This document shows, piece by piece, positions 1-6,168 of a stretch of 49,243 nt of DNA. Origin of the DNA: a virus. Where the stretch lies: the IMG/VR virus record IMGVR_UViG_3300009285_000570, positions 1-49,243 of that record; one strand, given 5' to 3'. The notes beneath the pieces are model-generated. The model saw only the letters and a list, made by a program, of their open reading frames with translations. It did no database searches and was not told where the DNA came from. Made by a program: the position numbers and the translations under genes. The stretch's first letter is position 1, and each line of letters starts with the position of its first letter.

Positions 1-77
1 TAATAGTTGACTAGCAGATATAGGATCAGTCACTCCATAAATTTGATATAGAGTAAATAAATTTATACATTAAAACA

Positions 78-452
78 GTGAATATAACAAACAGATTTAA
101 CATAGGCGACGTAGTATACTACCCAGCCGCAGACTTAAGAGCAGCCAGAATATTTAAAGCTGCAATTACAGGAATAATAATTAGAGAAACAGAAGGTAAG
201 TTAGAACTCATATACCAGACTGGACAGTCCTATGGTGTAAGTGAAGAGGATATGTTTAAAACAGCCAAGCCAGCTAAGAGGAGACTGATTAATATTCTCC
301 AAGAGAAGAAGAAGGAAGTAGCTAAGGATATAGATGGGGCCGTTAAAACAGTTGACGGTACTAAAACAGAAGAATTAGTTTATGATTTAACTGCTAAAAA
401 TGAGGAACCAAAAGAAGAACCAGAAGATGTTGAAACAACTGAAGATGCATAG
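78..452 (+). CDS. Hypothetical protein with acidic tail
   Basis: Not recognised. 124 aa, GTG start, no Shine-Dalgarno sequence. The N-terminal half looks like a small beta barrel (GDVVYY near residue 10, KLELIYQTG near 41). It is followed by a basic stretch (KPAKRR, QEKKKE) and a strongly acidic C-terminus (EEPKEEPEDVETTEDA). An SH3-like fold is a guess from this pattern only. The stop overlaps the next small gene by 8 nt, so the two are probably co-transcribed. The window begins only 77 bp upstream, so the promoter may lie outside. Confidence 0.6.
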   Translation: MNITNRFNIGDVVYYPAADLRAARIFKAAITGIIIRETEGKLELIYQTGQSYGVSEEDMFKTAKPAKRRLINILQEKKKEVAKDIDGAVKTVDGTKTEELVYDLTAKNEEPKEEPEDVETTEDA

Positions 453-582
453 TTGGGTAGACTCTACTTACCTACTAGACTTTGAGAAACATTTGTTAAG
501 TAAATCGCTCTTAAAAAACCTACCTATCTTCAGGCAGTGGAGACTAAGTAGGGCCATAGATAAGTGGAATAAGGAAGTCTAA
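445..582 (+). CDS. Small hypothetical protein, 45 aa
   Basis: Not recognised. The ATG at 445 is chosen over an in-frame ATG at 400 because it gives the tight overlap (8 nt) with the previous gene that is common in this genome. The 45-aa product is rich in Leu, Lys, Arg and Trp (DFEKHLLSKSLLKNLPIFRQWRLSR) and is probably a basic helical protein. It could be a DNA- or RNA-contacting microprotein, but nothing shows that directly. A perfect inverted repeat and a terminator-like hairpin follow it. Confidence 0.4.
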   Translation: MHSWVDSTYLLDFEKHLLSKSLLKNLPIFRQWRLSRAIDKWNKEV

Positions 583-588
583 CAAGGC

Positions 589-607
589 AGGACCAGGTCC
601 TGGTCCT
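589..607. repeat. 8-bp perfect inverted repeat (hairpin)
   Basis: AGGACCAG at 589-596 and CTGGTCCT at 600-607 are perfect inverted repeats with a 3-nt loop. There is no T-run, so it is not an intrinsic terminator. It lies just after the small gene ending at 582 and before a true terminator-like hairpin. It may be an mRNA 3' stabiliser or part of a structured RNA that runs into the tRNA region. Confidence 0.4.
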
Positions 608-648
608 TGTAGGGAGACCACGGGTCAAGACGTGCTCCGTCGTAGGCG

Positions 649-668
649 AAGAGCCCTATGGGCTTTTT
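649..668 (+). terminator. Rho-independent terminator-like hairpin
   Basis: AGCCC (652-656), loop TAT, GGGCT (660-664), followed by TTTT. The stem can be extended by a G-T wobble and two A-T pairs at its base. It would end the transcript of the two genes at 78-582 before the tRNA. The remaining bases of 583-759 hold no convincing ORF. Confidence 0.55.
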
Positions 669-759
669 CATAGCGACGTTAAATGGCAGAAGCCCTAGCC
701 AAAGAGATTAGCCCTTAAGATGCTGACTCACGGAAAGCATTTGGTCTTCCTACAGGGAC

Positions 760-834
760 AGCGGGGTAGAGCAGTGGCAGCTCGTCAGGCTCATAACCTG
801 AAGGTCGTTGGTTCGAATCCAACCCCCGCAACCA
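760..834 (+). tRNA. tRNA-Met(CAT), initiator-like
   Basis: Complete 75-nt cloverleaf with encoded CCA. Acceptor 761-766 pairs with the C/G run ending at 829. D stem is GAGC/GCTC. Anticodon stem is TCAGG/CCTGA with loop CTCATAA (anticodon CAT). T arm is GTTGG/CCAAC with loop TTCGAAT. Initiator features are an unpaired first position (A1 opposite A72), as in bacterial initiators that have C1-A72, and an A11-U24 pair in the D stem. The anticodon stem carries AGG/CCU where the usual initiator has GGG/CCC. I believe AGG/CCU variants are known in some bacteria. An elongator tRNA-Met or tRNA-Ile2 would normally have a paired 1-72. Confidence 0.88.
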
Positions 835-907
835 AGGGGAGACGAGCATAGAACCCAAGGGGTAATGCCTGGAGGGTTTGACGTGGGTGCAACTCCCACC
901 TCCTCTA
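835..907 (+). ncRNA. tRNA-like element with missing anticodon arm
   Basis: Begins at the base after the CCA of the tRNA. A 7-bp acceptor-like stem (835-841 with 900-906, one G-T wobble) stacks on a clear T arm (GTGGG 883-887, loop TGCAACT, CCCAC 895-899). The middle cannot form normal D and anticodon arms. Instead it folds as one hairpin: AACCC 852-856 with GGGTT 874-878, with AGG/CCT further in. No CCA follows. It could be a decayed tRNA gene or a minihelix that recruits RNase P to cut at 834/835. A 22-nt spacer separates it from the next gene. Confidence 0.5.
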
Positions 908-929
908 ATATAATTTAATACAATTAAAA

Positions 930-1688
930 ATGAGTAAGATTCTTATATTTGATATTGAGATAAGCCCTATAATTTCTTATAACTGGAGACTGTGGCAGTC
1001 TGACGCTATAGACGTGGTAGAAGACTGGCAGATACTGTGTTTCGCTTATAAGTGGGCTGATGAAAAGAGAGTCCATGTGGTGGCACAGGACGATTTTAAA
1101 GACTGGAAGCCAGGCACTAACGACGATAAGAACGTGGTTACTAGACTACACGAACTGTTCGACGAGGCCGACATAATAGTAGCCCACAATGGGGATGCTT
1201 ACGATATTAAAAGAGCCCACGCTAGAATGATGGTACACAAACTACCCCCTCCATCGCCTTCCAAGACCGTAGACACCCTTAAAGTAGCACGTAAAGTGGC
1301 TGGCTTTTCTTCAAACAAACTAGCCTCGCTAGTACTACAGCTTAACCTGGGGGAGAAAGACGACGCTGGGGGTATTGAAGTTATTAAAGGAGTACTTAAA
1401 GGAGTTAAAAAAGATTGGAAACACTTAAAGAAATACTGTAAGAAAGACGTTACCATACTAGAAGCACTCTACTACGAACTACTACCCTGGATGTCTAACC
1501 ACCCTTCACTCGCCGTACTAGACGACCAGCCTGAGGCATGCCCTAGGTGTGGGTCTACCCATATGCGTAAGGGTGGCTTCTACACTACCAAGACCGGTAA
1601 GTATAAAAGATACCAGTGCCTTGATTGTGGCGGCTGGACTAGAGGCCGTAAACTACATAAGTCTAATGTTGAATGCCTAATCATATGA
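930..1688 (+). CDS. DnaQ/RNase H-fold 3'-5' exonuclease with C-terminal zinc ribbon
   Basis: Predicted metal-dependent nuclease of the RNase H-like (DEDD) superfamily. Exo I motif is D8-I-E10. Exo II is H86-N-G-D89 followed by YDIKR. Exo III has Y169..D173 (YCKKDV). The C-terminus holds a zinc ribbon with Cys pairs near 204/207 and 230/233 (CPRCGS, CLDCGG), resembling ribbons of transposases and YprB-like nucleases. The four acidic positions needed for two-metal catalysis are present, so it is probably active. Role could be processing of replication intermediates or host DNA/RNA. It has no Shine-Dalgarno sequence. The next tiny gene starts inside its stop (ATGA), implying translational coupling. 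Confidence 0.85.
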   Translation: MSKILIFDIEISPIISYNWRLWQSDAIDVVEDWQILCFAYKWADEKRVHVVAQDDFKDWKPGTNDDKNVVTRLHELFDEADIIVAHNGDAYDIKRAHARMMVHKLPPPSPSKTVDTLKVARKVAGFSSNKLASLVLQLNLGEKDDAGGIEVIKGVLKGVKKDWKHLKKYCKKDVTILEALYYELLPWMSNHPSLAVLDDQPEACPRCGSTHMRKGGFYTTKTGKYKRYQCLDCGGWTRGRKLHKSNVECLII

Positions 1689-1819
1689 AAAAGAAAACCG
1701 CTATTAAAATACTGACCGTCATGACACTCACTCCTATGTTCTTCTTCCTACTTTACACTTATAAGGATTGGATTCTAGCTGTCCTTATATGTCTATGCCT
1801 ACCTAATTGTAAACTATAA
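1685..1819 (+). CDS. Small membrane protein, 44 aa
   Basis: ATG at 1685 overlaps the TGA of the nuclease gene (ATGA), a strong sign of a real coupled gene. The N-terminus is basic (MKKKTAIK). Two hydrophobic stretches follow (TVMTLTPMFFFLLY, then WILAVLICLCL) split by YKDW, so it is probably a two-segment inner-membrane protein. It ends PNCKL. Function unknown; it is one of several tiny membrane proteins in the early region. Confidence 0.55.
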   Translation: MKKKTAIKILTVMTLTPMFFFLLYTYKDWILAVLICLCLPNCKL

Positions 1820-1832
1820 CTTGTAAACTGTA

Positions 1833-1940
1833 ATGGCCTTGGACCAGATAAACGATATACTACACCATATAGGACTGACTGCCATCCTGTTCTGGCTACT
1901 GGCTGTATTCTTCTTCTGGGCCGCTAGTAAACAAAAATAG
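1833..1940 (+). CDS. Small membrane protein, 35 aa
   Basis: 35 aa with a single hydrophobic helix (GLTAILFWLLAVFFFWAA) flanked by a short polar N-terminus (MALDQINDILHH) and a basic tail (SKQK). It starts 13 nt after the previous tiny gene and ends 1 nt before the convergent regulator gene. Not recognised; a host-membrane effector is possible. Support rests on the open frame, the clear transmembrane pattern and the compact packing. Confidence 0.45.
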   Translation: MALDQINDILHHIGLTAILFWLLAVFFFWAASKQK

Positions 1941-1941
1941 C

Positions 1942-2181
1942 CTACTTAAAGTAACTCCTGAAACCCTCCACCTCCTGACTCGGTAACTCCTTTTTACCCT
2001 TTGTCATGACAGAAGCCTTTGCCTTACCTACCCCCTTTTTAGGCAATTCCTCCGCACTCCTACCCATTGCTTCCATTATGAGAGATGTTAAGGTCACACC
2101 CCTAACCCTAGCCCTCTCTATCCACTCTGCCTTCATCTCAGGCTCTATCCTTATTTGTAGCTTCACTTCTCGCATACTCAT
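1942..2181 (-). CDS. Ribbon-helix-helix DNA-binding protein (probable autorepressor)
   Basis: 79 aa, and the only leftward gene in this block. The N-terminus (REVKLQIRIEPEMKAEW, then TLTSLIMEAMGR) matches the beta-strand/helix/helix plan of Arc/MetJ-type ribbon-helix-helix proteins. The C-terminal half is basic. The frame stays open to 2217, but upstream ATGs at 2217 and 2205 lie in the spacer and just after the -10 of its promoter. The ATG at 2181, with GGAG four bases before it, is therefore preferred. A perfect palindrome sits between -35 and -10. Expected role: dimeric repressor of its own promoter, perhaps of others. It could also be a lone antitoxin, but no toxin gene is adjacent. Confidence 0.75.
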   Translation of the reverse strand: MSMREVKLQIRIEPEMKAEWIERARVRGVTLTSLIMEAMGRSAEELPKKGVGKAKASVMTKGKKELPSQEVEGFRSYFK

Positions 2182-2205
2182 CCTGCTCCATAATTTATTA
2201 CCCAT

Positions 2206-2235
2206 AGTATAACACATGTCATGACACTATGTCAA
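2206..2235 (-). promoter_or_regulatory. Leftward promoter with operator palindrome in the spacer
   Basis: On the minus strand, TTGACA (2230-2235), an 18-bp spacer, then TATACT (2206-2211), giving a start near 2199. The 10-bp palindrome TGTCATGACA occupies 2217-2226, within the spacer. A second perfect copy lies at 2002-2011 inside the regulator gene, and CGTCATGACA is at 1717-1726. The arrangement is what is expected for a small dimeric repressor blocking its own transcription. Confidence 0.7.
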
Positions 2236-2832
2236 GGGGGGGGGGCATATCCGTGGCGTGGGACCCCGCCCTCTGTATCCCCAAAAGGCAATCCGTGTGG
2301 GGAGGGGGGTACCCTATAGTGTTTACTACTGGGCTTATCCTACAGTTCTAAAAAATATACCACCATACTATGGGTCTACTACATAACATCAGCCGATAGT
2401 AGCTACCCACTACTTACTATAGGCTTACTACATAAGGATTATCCTATAGTATATACGGGGAAACAACCCAAAGACTACGGGCTTATTATGTAATTAGTAA
2501 CCTTGTAGTATTCCTTATAGGTTTCTAGTATGTAGTTAGTACCTATAGTGAGCATCTGGTAGCTTCTGCGAAGTGTTTCACATATATTAGCTTGGTTTCA
2601 CATATATTTTTTAATCCTATAGTGCTATAACTTATATCTCATAACATTATATTGTATATTTGTTTTATCCTTTTATATAGGCATATTCACACTTAATACA
2701 TCATATATTCACACCCTATAACAATTTTCTTTTATTTACCTATTGTGTTATTTTTTTATCTATGCTAATCTATTCTTAGTAGGATAGAAATATCCCACTG
2801 GCTCATTTACATAATTTTTTATCCATATATCA
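2236..2832. other. Noncoding repeat-rich region, possible origin or control region
   Basis: About 600 bp with no convincing gene. It begins with a run of ten G (2236-2245) and G/C-rich sequence, then becomes very A/T-rich toward 2832. It holds CCTATAGT or its complement at 2313, 2416, 2443, 2542 and 2616. Four diverged repeats of the form ACTATAGGCTTACTACATAA start near 2325, 2367, 2416 and 2474. The mix of repeats with an A/T-rich flank between divergent genes suits a replication origin or a multi-operator control region. This is inference. Confidence 0.5.
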
Positions 2833-3057
2833 ATGGTTAAAAATATAATTGTTAAGGTTGCTAATTTCCCGAATAGCAACAAGAGAGATTTTTTTATTGC
2901 TACAATATATATAGGCAATAATGGGGCTGAGATGTATTATATATCTTCTAAGGGTGAAATTCTTAATCGTGTTATGGAAGATATATACAAGGAAGTAGGG
3001 GCTTTAATAAGAGATTACACTGCTCGAGGGTTTAGTGTTAAAGTAGTAGAAAAGTAA
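2833..3057 (+). CDS. Hypothetical protein, 74 aa
   Basis: Not recognised. 74 aa, ATG start, no Shine-Dalgarno sequence. Alternating pattern (IIVKVANFP, FFIATIYIG, EMYYISS) suggests an N-terminal beta sheet, followed by a helix (EILNRVMEDIYKEVGALIRDY) and a final strand (FSVKVVEK), giving a compact alpha/beta fold. It stands alone between two long noncoding stretches full of CCTATAGT-like motifs, where early regulators are often found. No DNA-binding motif is visible. Confidence 0.5.
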   Translation: MVKNIIVKVANFPNSNKRDFFIATIYIGNNGAEMYYISSKGEILNRVMEDIYKEVGALIRDYTARGFSVKVVEK

Positions 3058-3142
3058 TATCTTATAGTTTAGGGATAATATACCAATTATCCCTATTATA
3101 TAAGAGATTAGAAATTAGTTAGTACCTTATAGTAAAAAAAAC

Positions 3143-3171
3143 TTGACTTGTTTAGAATATTCCTGTAATAT
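3143..3171 (+). promoter_or_regulatory. Sigma70-like promoter (rightward)
   Basis: TTGACT (3143-3148), 17-bp spacer, TAATAT (3166-3171). It lies in the 288-bp gap 3058-3345 and would drive the small gene at 3346. CTTATAGT, a variant of the recurrent octamer, ends about 10 bp upstream of the -35. The rest of the gap (3172-3345) shows no gene. TATAAT occurs 3 nt before the ATG at 3346 but has no good -35. Confidence 0.65.
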
Positions 3172-3345
3172 TTAAACATACTAAAAACAAGTGATATATA
3201 CAAGTGTAAAGTATATACCATTTGATAGAGTAGGGTAGCTTATAAAATCGTTAGCATAGCTAACAACAAAGATTACCCAATGAGTTTAGCTATTCTACTC
3301 TATTAGGTATATAGATTCTACAATTTAATATAATCGTATAATAGT

Positions 3346-3672
3346 ATGAAAGACCTACAAAGGTTCGGTAATCTATTGAACGAGCAAGATAATCCTATAC
3401 TTATTAAGGATTTCGAGGAGGTAGCAATACCCCAGAAAAAGTATAGAGATGGTAATATACAGCTGTATATATATGAGGATATGTTGGCTGTAGCTACATT
3501 AAACAAGGGTAAAATTACCCGTTATACCTTGCTCGGTAATAGAGATGAATACAAAGTATTGTATTCGGGTTCGAGGGCTACTGAAGATATTTTTAGACAG
3601 GCATTATGGCATGGGGCTTGTATATTGACTAGGAGGGCAGGAAGTACTATAGGACTAGACTACAACCTATAG
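3346..3672 (+). CDS. Hypothetical protein, 108 aa
   Basis: Not recognised. 108 aa, ATG start in an A/T-rich leader. Begins with a short helix (MKDLQRFGNLLNEQ), continues with beta-type strands (NIQLYIYEDMLAVATL, ITRYTLLG, YKVLYSG) and ends with a helix (ATEDIFRQALWHGACIL) and RRAGSTIGLDYNL. Possibly a small alpha/beta protein. Its last codons run into the cluster of CAACCTATAGT repeats: the final codons and stop overlap the first repeat. Expected to be early because a strong promoter lies upstream. Confidence 0.5.
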   Translation: MKDLQRFGNLLNEQDNPILIKDFEEVAIPQKKYRDGNIQLYIYEDMLAVATLNKGKITRYTLLGNRDEYKVLYSGSRATEDIFRQALWHGACILTRRAGSTIGLDYNL

Positions 3673-3738
3673 TAGTACAACCTATAGTAAGGGGGTTAAA
3701 TAAAGGTTTCAACAACCTATAGTCTAGCAACCTATAGT
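3663..3738. repeat. Four CAACCTATAGT iteron-like repeats
   Basis: Four exact copies of the 11-mer CAACCTATAGT start at 3663, 3678, 3713 and 3728. They form two pairs, each with 15-bp spacing between starts, and the pairs are 35 bp apart. An inverted octamer (ACTATAGG) follows at 3785. The remaining bases up to 3991 hold a promoter and a 120-nt leader but no gene. The spacing suggests cooperative protein binding: operator cluster, iterons of an origin, or partition site. Confidence 0.7.
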
Positions 3739-3835
3739 GTTGTTGGGTTGTGTTGAATATATTGAATATAACACTTGCCCCTTTACTATAGGTCAGATTA
3801 CAGAAAAGACCTAGAGTGTGAATTATTATAAGTAG

Positions 3836-3864
3836 TTGACAAGTGGCTAGGCTTTTGCTAAACT
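3836..3864 (+). promoter_or_regulatory. Promoter of the amidoligase cassette
   Basis: TTGACA (3836-3841), 17-bp spacer, TAAACT (3859-3864). A perfect TATAAT further on (3870) is 27 bp from this -35 and so is not its partner. The transcript would have a leader of about 120 nt before the ATG at 3992. That leader contains GTGAAAAG near 3876 and CTTTCAC near 3903, which can pair. A CCTATAGT-type site lies about 45 bp upstream. Confidence 0.5.
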
Positions 3865-3991
3865 AGGATATAATGTGAAAAGAAAAGAAATCAAGCTTTA
3901 CACTTTCACATGAAACATTAGATAAATTGTAAATAAAGGTAAAGTGTGTGCTGTGTGTTTAGTGTGCGATTAAAATGTAATTAATATAATT

Positions 3992-5086
3992 ATGAGTGAG
4001 CTAAGAAAGTGCTTAGAGTGTGGAGAGTACTTACCTAGTGAAGAAACTACATACATACTAAGTCAGAGTGGGTATGTATGTGATAAGTGCTTAGAGGATT
4101 GTTACTTCACTTGTGAGGGATGTAATAAGTATCACCACCTTGATAACGCCTATTACATAGATAGTGAAGGCATTTATGTATGTGAAAGCTGTTATTATGA
4201 AAGCTATGGTAGATGTACTAGTTGTGATTACAGGATGAGAATAGAAGATATGTACTATTACTGTGGCGACTACTACTGCCCAGACTGTTACAATGATTGT
4301 GAGGATGAGGAAATTATAGATGAATATCATTGTGGTGGTGGTAGAGGTGACTACTCTAAGGATTACCGATATAGAGTAGGGGTAGAACTTGAGAGAGAAG
4401 ATAGAGATACAAAGGAGAGTATTGATACTTACAAATTGAGAAATGACTATGGGTGGGTGGTTGAAAGTGATAGTTCTCTTGATAGTTTTAGTGGATTTGA
4501 AGCTATCAGTCCTATACTACCACTAAGACTTGGCGATTTAGAAAAGCTATTCAGTGATGAGGATATTAGAAGTCTAGTGAGAGCTGAATATACTTCTGAT
4601 TGTGGAGGACATATGACTATATCAGATACCAAGAGAAATCCAGACCAACTGATAGATGATATAGCAGGATACTTGCCTATACTATATGCCTTATTCCCTA
4701 ACAGAACCACTAACCATTATTGTGAACCAAGGGAGAAGGATTTTTATAAGGTGGGTGGTAGGTATGCTTTGAATAAGAGGGGTAGTTATAAAGGGGATGG
4801 ATTAGAGATAAGACTATTTGATGCCCCAAAAGATGAGGTAGATTTGATGAATAGATTTAGACTACTCAAGTTCATGCTAAGTCATAGGGCTACAACCATA
4901 GAGCAAGGGCTTAGGTTGTTAAGTGAGAGTAAGAAATTAAGAAAGGTAGTAAAGAACCACCTTGATATGTATGAGATAGCATACAAGGATTTTTATAGTA
5001 ACCTAGTAAGGTATGCTAGAGAGATAGATAAAATACGGTTAAGAAATATTGATATAGAGGATATAGATAGTATTCTTAATAGATAA
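3992..5086 (+). CDS. Amidoligase (COOH-NH2 ligase) with N-terminal zinc-binding array
   Basis: Predicted ATP-dependent ligase of the glutamine-synthetase-like amidoligase family (Amidoligase_2), which forms amide or peptide bonds. The N-terminus (about 1-110) is a string of paired cysteines (C7/C10, C30/C33, C41/C44 and more), read as tandem zinc ribbons or LIM-like knuckles. The ligase domain shows GVELERE (130-136), GWVVESDSSL (154-163), GFEAISP (168-174), CGGHMTIS (204-211) and LEIRLFDAP, the expected metal- and ATP-binding acidic and basic positions. It is first in a four-gene cassette with a glutamine amidotransferase, a second amidoligase and an ATP-grasp enzyme. The substrate is unknown; the zinc array may bind the target protein or nucleic acid. 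Confidence 0.8.
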   Translation: MSELRKCLECGEYLPSEETTYILSQSGYVCDKCLEDCYFTCEGCNKYHHLDNAYYIDSEGIYVCESCYYESYGRCTSCDYRMRIEDMYYYCGDYYCPDCYNDCEDEEIIDEYHCGGGRGDYSKDYRYRVGVELEREDRDTKESIDTYKLRNDYGWVVESDSSLDSFSGFEAISPILPLRLGDLEKLFSDEDIRSLVRAEYTSDCGGHMTISDTKRNPDQLIDDIAGYLPILYALFPNRTTNHYCEPREKDFYKVGGRYALNKRGSYKGDGLEIRLFDAPKDEVDLMNRFRLLKFMLSHRATTIEQGLRLLSESKKLRKVVKNHLDMYEIAYKDFYSNLVRYAREIDKIRLRNIDIEDIDSILNR

Positions 5087-5112
5087 ATAAATTGTGTAAG
5101 GAATAAAAATAT

Positions 5113-6147
5113 ATGTGTGGAATAGCGAGTTTGATAAACGTAAACCCAGAGAATAGGGAACTAGCAAAGAGGATATTCAAATCAATTCTTCTAGCTAATG
5201 AGAGTAGGGGTAGTGATAGCACAGGGGTGCTATCTATTGAGAGAGAGAGCAACCAGTTCTCCCTATTCAAAGATACCCTAAGAGCAAGTGAGTTCTTAAA
5301 GAGAAGAAAGTTTAGACAAGTGGAGGGTGATGTGTGGATAGGGCATACCAGACAGGCAACAACTGGTAGTGTGAATATAAGAAATGCCCACCCACTACAG
5401 CGAAAGGATATATTTTTAGTACATAATGGTATGATAAGTAATCATAGAGATATAGCTAAGAGCCTTGAGCTAGAGTATGAAGTGGATAGTGAGGTACTAA
5501 TACCGATAGTAGAGAAGGGGGATTGGGATTTGTTAGTGGATGTAAAGGGTAGCTTCAACTTCATAGCATGGGATAAACCTAATGAAAAGATAATAGTTGA
5601 AAGGCACGACAATCCTCTCTACTGTTTAACCTTAAAGGAATTAAACATGGTGATGTTTAGTTCTATAAGAGATGTGTTACAGTTTATAGCAGGACACTAT
5701 GGAGATGGCAGTGGGGTATTTGAATTCACTGAGGATACCATAGTAGAATTAGATATGAAAGGTAATGTTATAGGTGAGCCTAAGAAGTTAGAGTTCCCAG
5801 AAATACTATTACCTAGTACACAGGTAGTGAATAAAGTTTATAGTAGCTACTCAGATGAGAGATACCCTAGCTATTATAGTGATGATGATGATGAGAGTGA
5901 TATAGATGAATACATGAGGATATACAAAGACAACAAAGATGAAGACCTATTTTGTGAGGGGTGTGGGTGTGAGATAGAACCAGATGAGAAAGAAATGGGT
6001 ATTAAAGAGTGGGGCTTTGGTCTATGCTATCAGTGTCTAGGTGAGTTGGCAGTAGCAGAAGAATGTATTAAGCATGGAGAACCAATAGACCTAAAGGATA
6101 AACAGTGGAATAAGTTCTCCCATATACTAGAATATTATTTACCTTAG
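5113..6147 (+). CDS. Class II glutamine amidotransferase (Ntn hydrolase) with C-terminal zinc ribbon
   Basis: N-terminal glutaminase domain like that of GlmS or PurF. The start is fixed by the catalytic Cys2 (MCGIASL). Other family motifs are RGSDSTG (32-38), GHTRQATTG (77-85), AHPL (92-95) and HNGM (104-107). Such domains release ammonia from glutamine. No sugar-isomerase or other acceptor domain is fused. The C-terminus instead has an Asp/Tyr-rich linker and a small zinc ribbon (CEGCGCE, then CYQC). It probably supplies ammonia, or acts as an amide hydrolase, in concert with the amidoligases on either side. Gaps of 26 and 21 nt indicate one operon. Confidence 0.9.
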   Translation: MCGIASLINVNPENRELAKRIFKSILLANESRGSDSTGVLSIERESNQFSLFKDTLRASEFLKRRKFRQVEGDVWIGHTRQATTGSVNIRNAHPLQRKDIFLVHNGMISNHRDIAKSLELEYEVDSEVLIPIVEKGDWDLLVDVKGSFNFIAWDKPNEKIIVERHDNPLYCLTLKELNMVMFSSIRDVLQFIAGHYGDGSGVFEFTEDTIVELDMKGNVIGEPKKLEFPEILLPSTQVVNKVYSSYSDERYPSYYSDDDDESDIDEYMRIYKDNKDEDLFCEGCGCEIEPDEKEMGIKEWGFGLCYQCLGELAVAEECIKHGEPIDLKDKQWNKFSHILEYYLP

Positions 6148-6168
6148 TTAAATTAATCATTAAAATAT

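Noticed and set aside
3836-3875. TTGACA paired with the perfect TATAAT at 3870
   Set aside because: The spacer would be 27 bp, too long for sigma70 recognition. TAAACT at 17 bp is a better partner.
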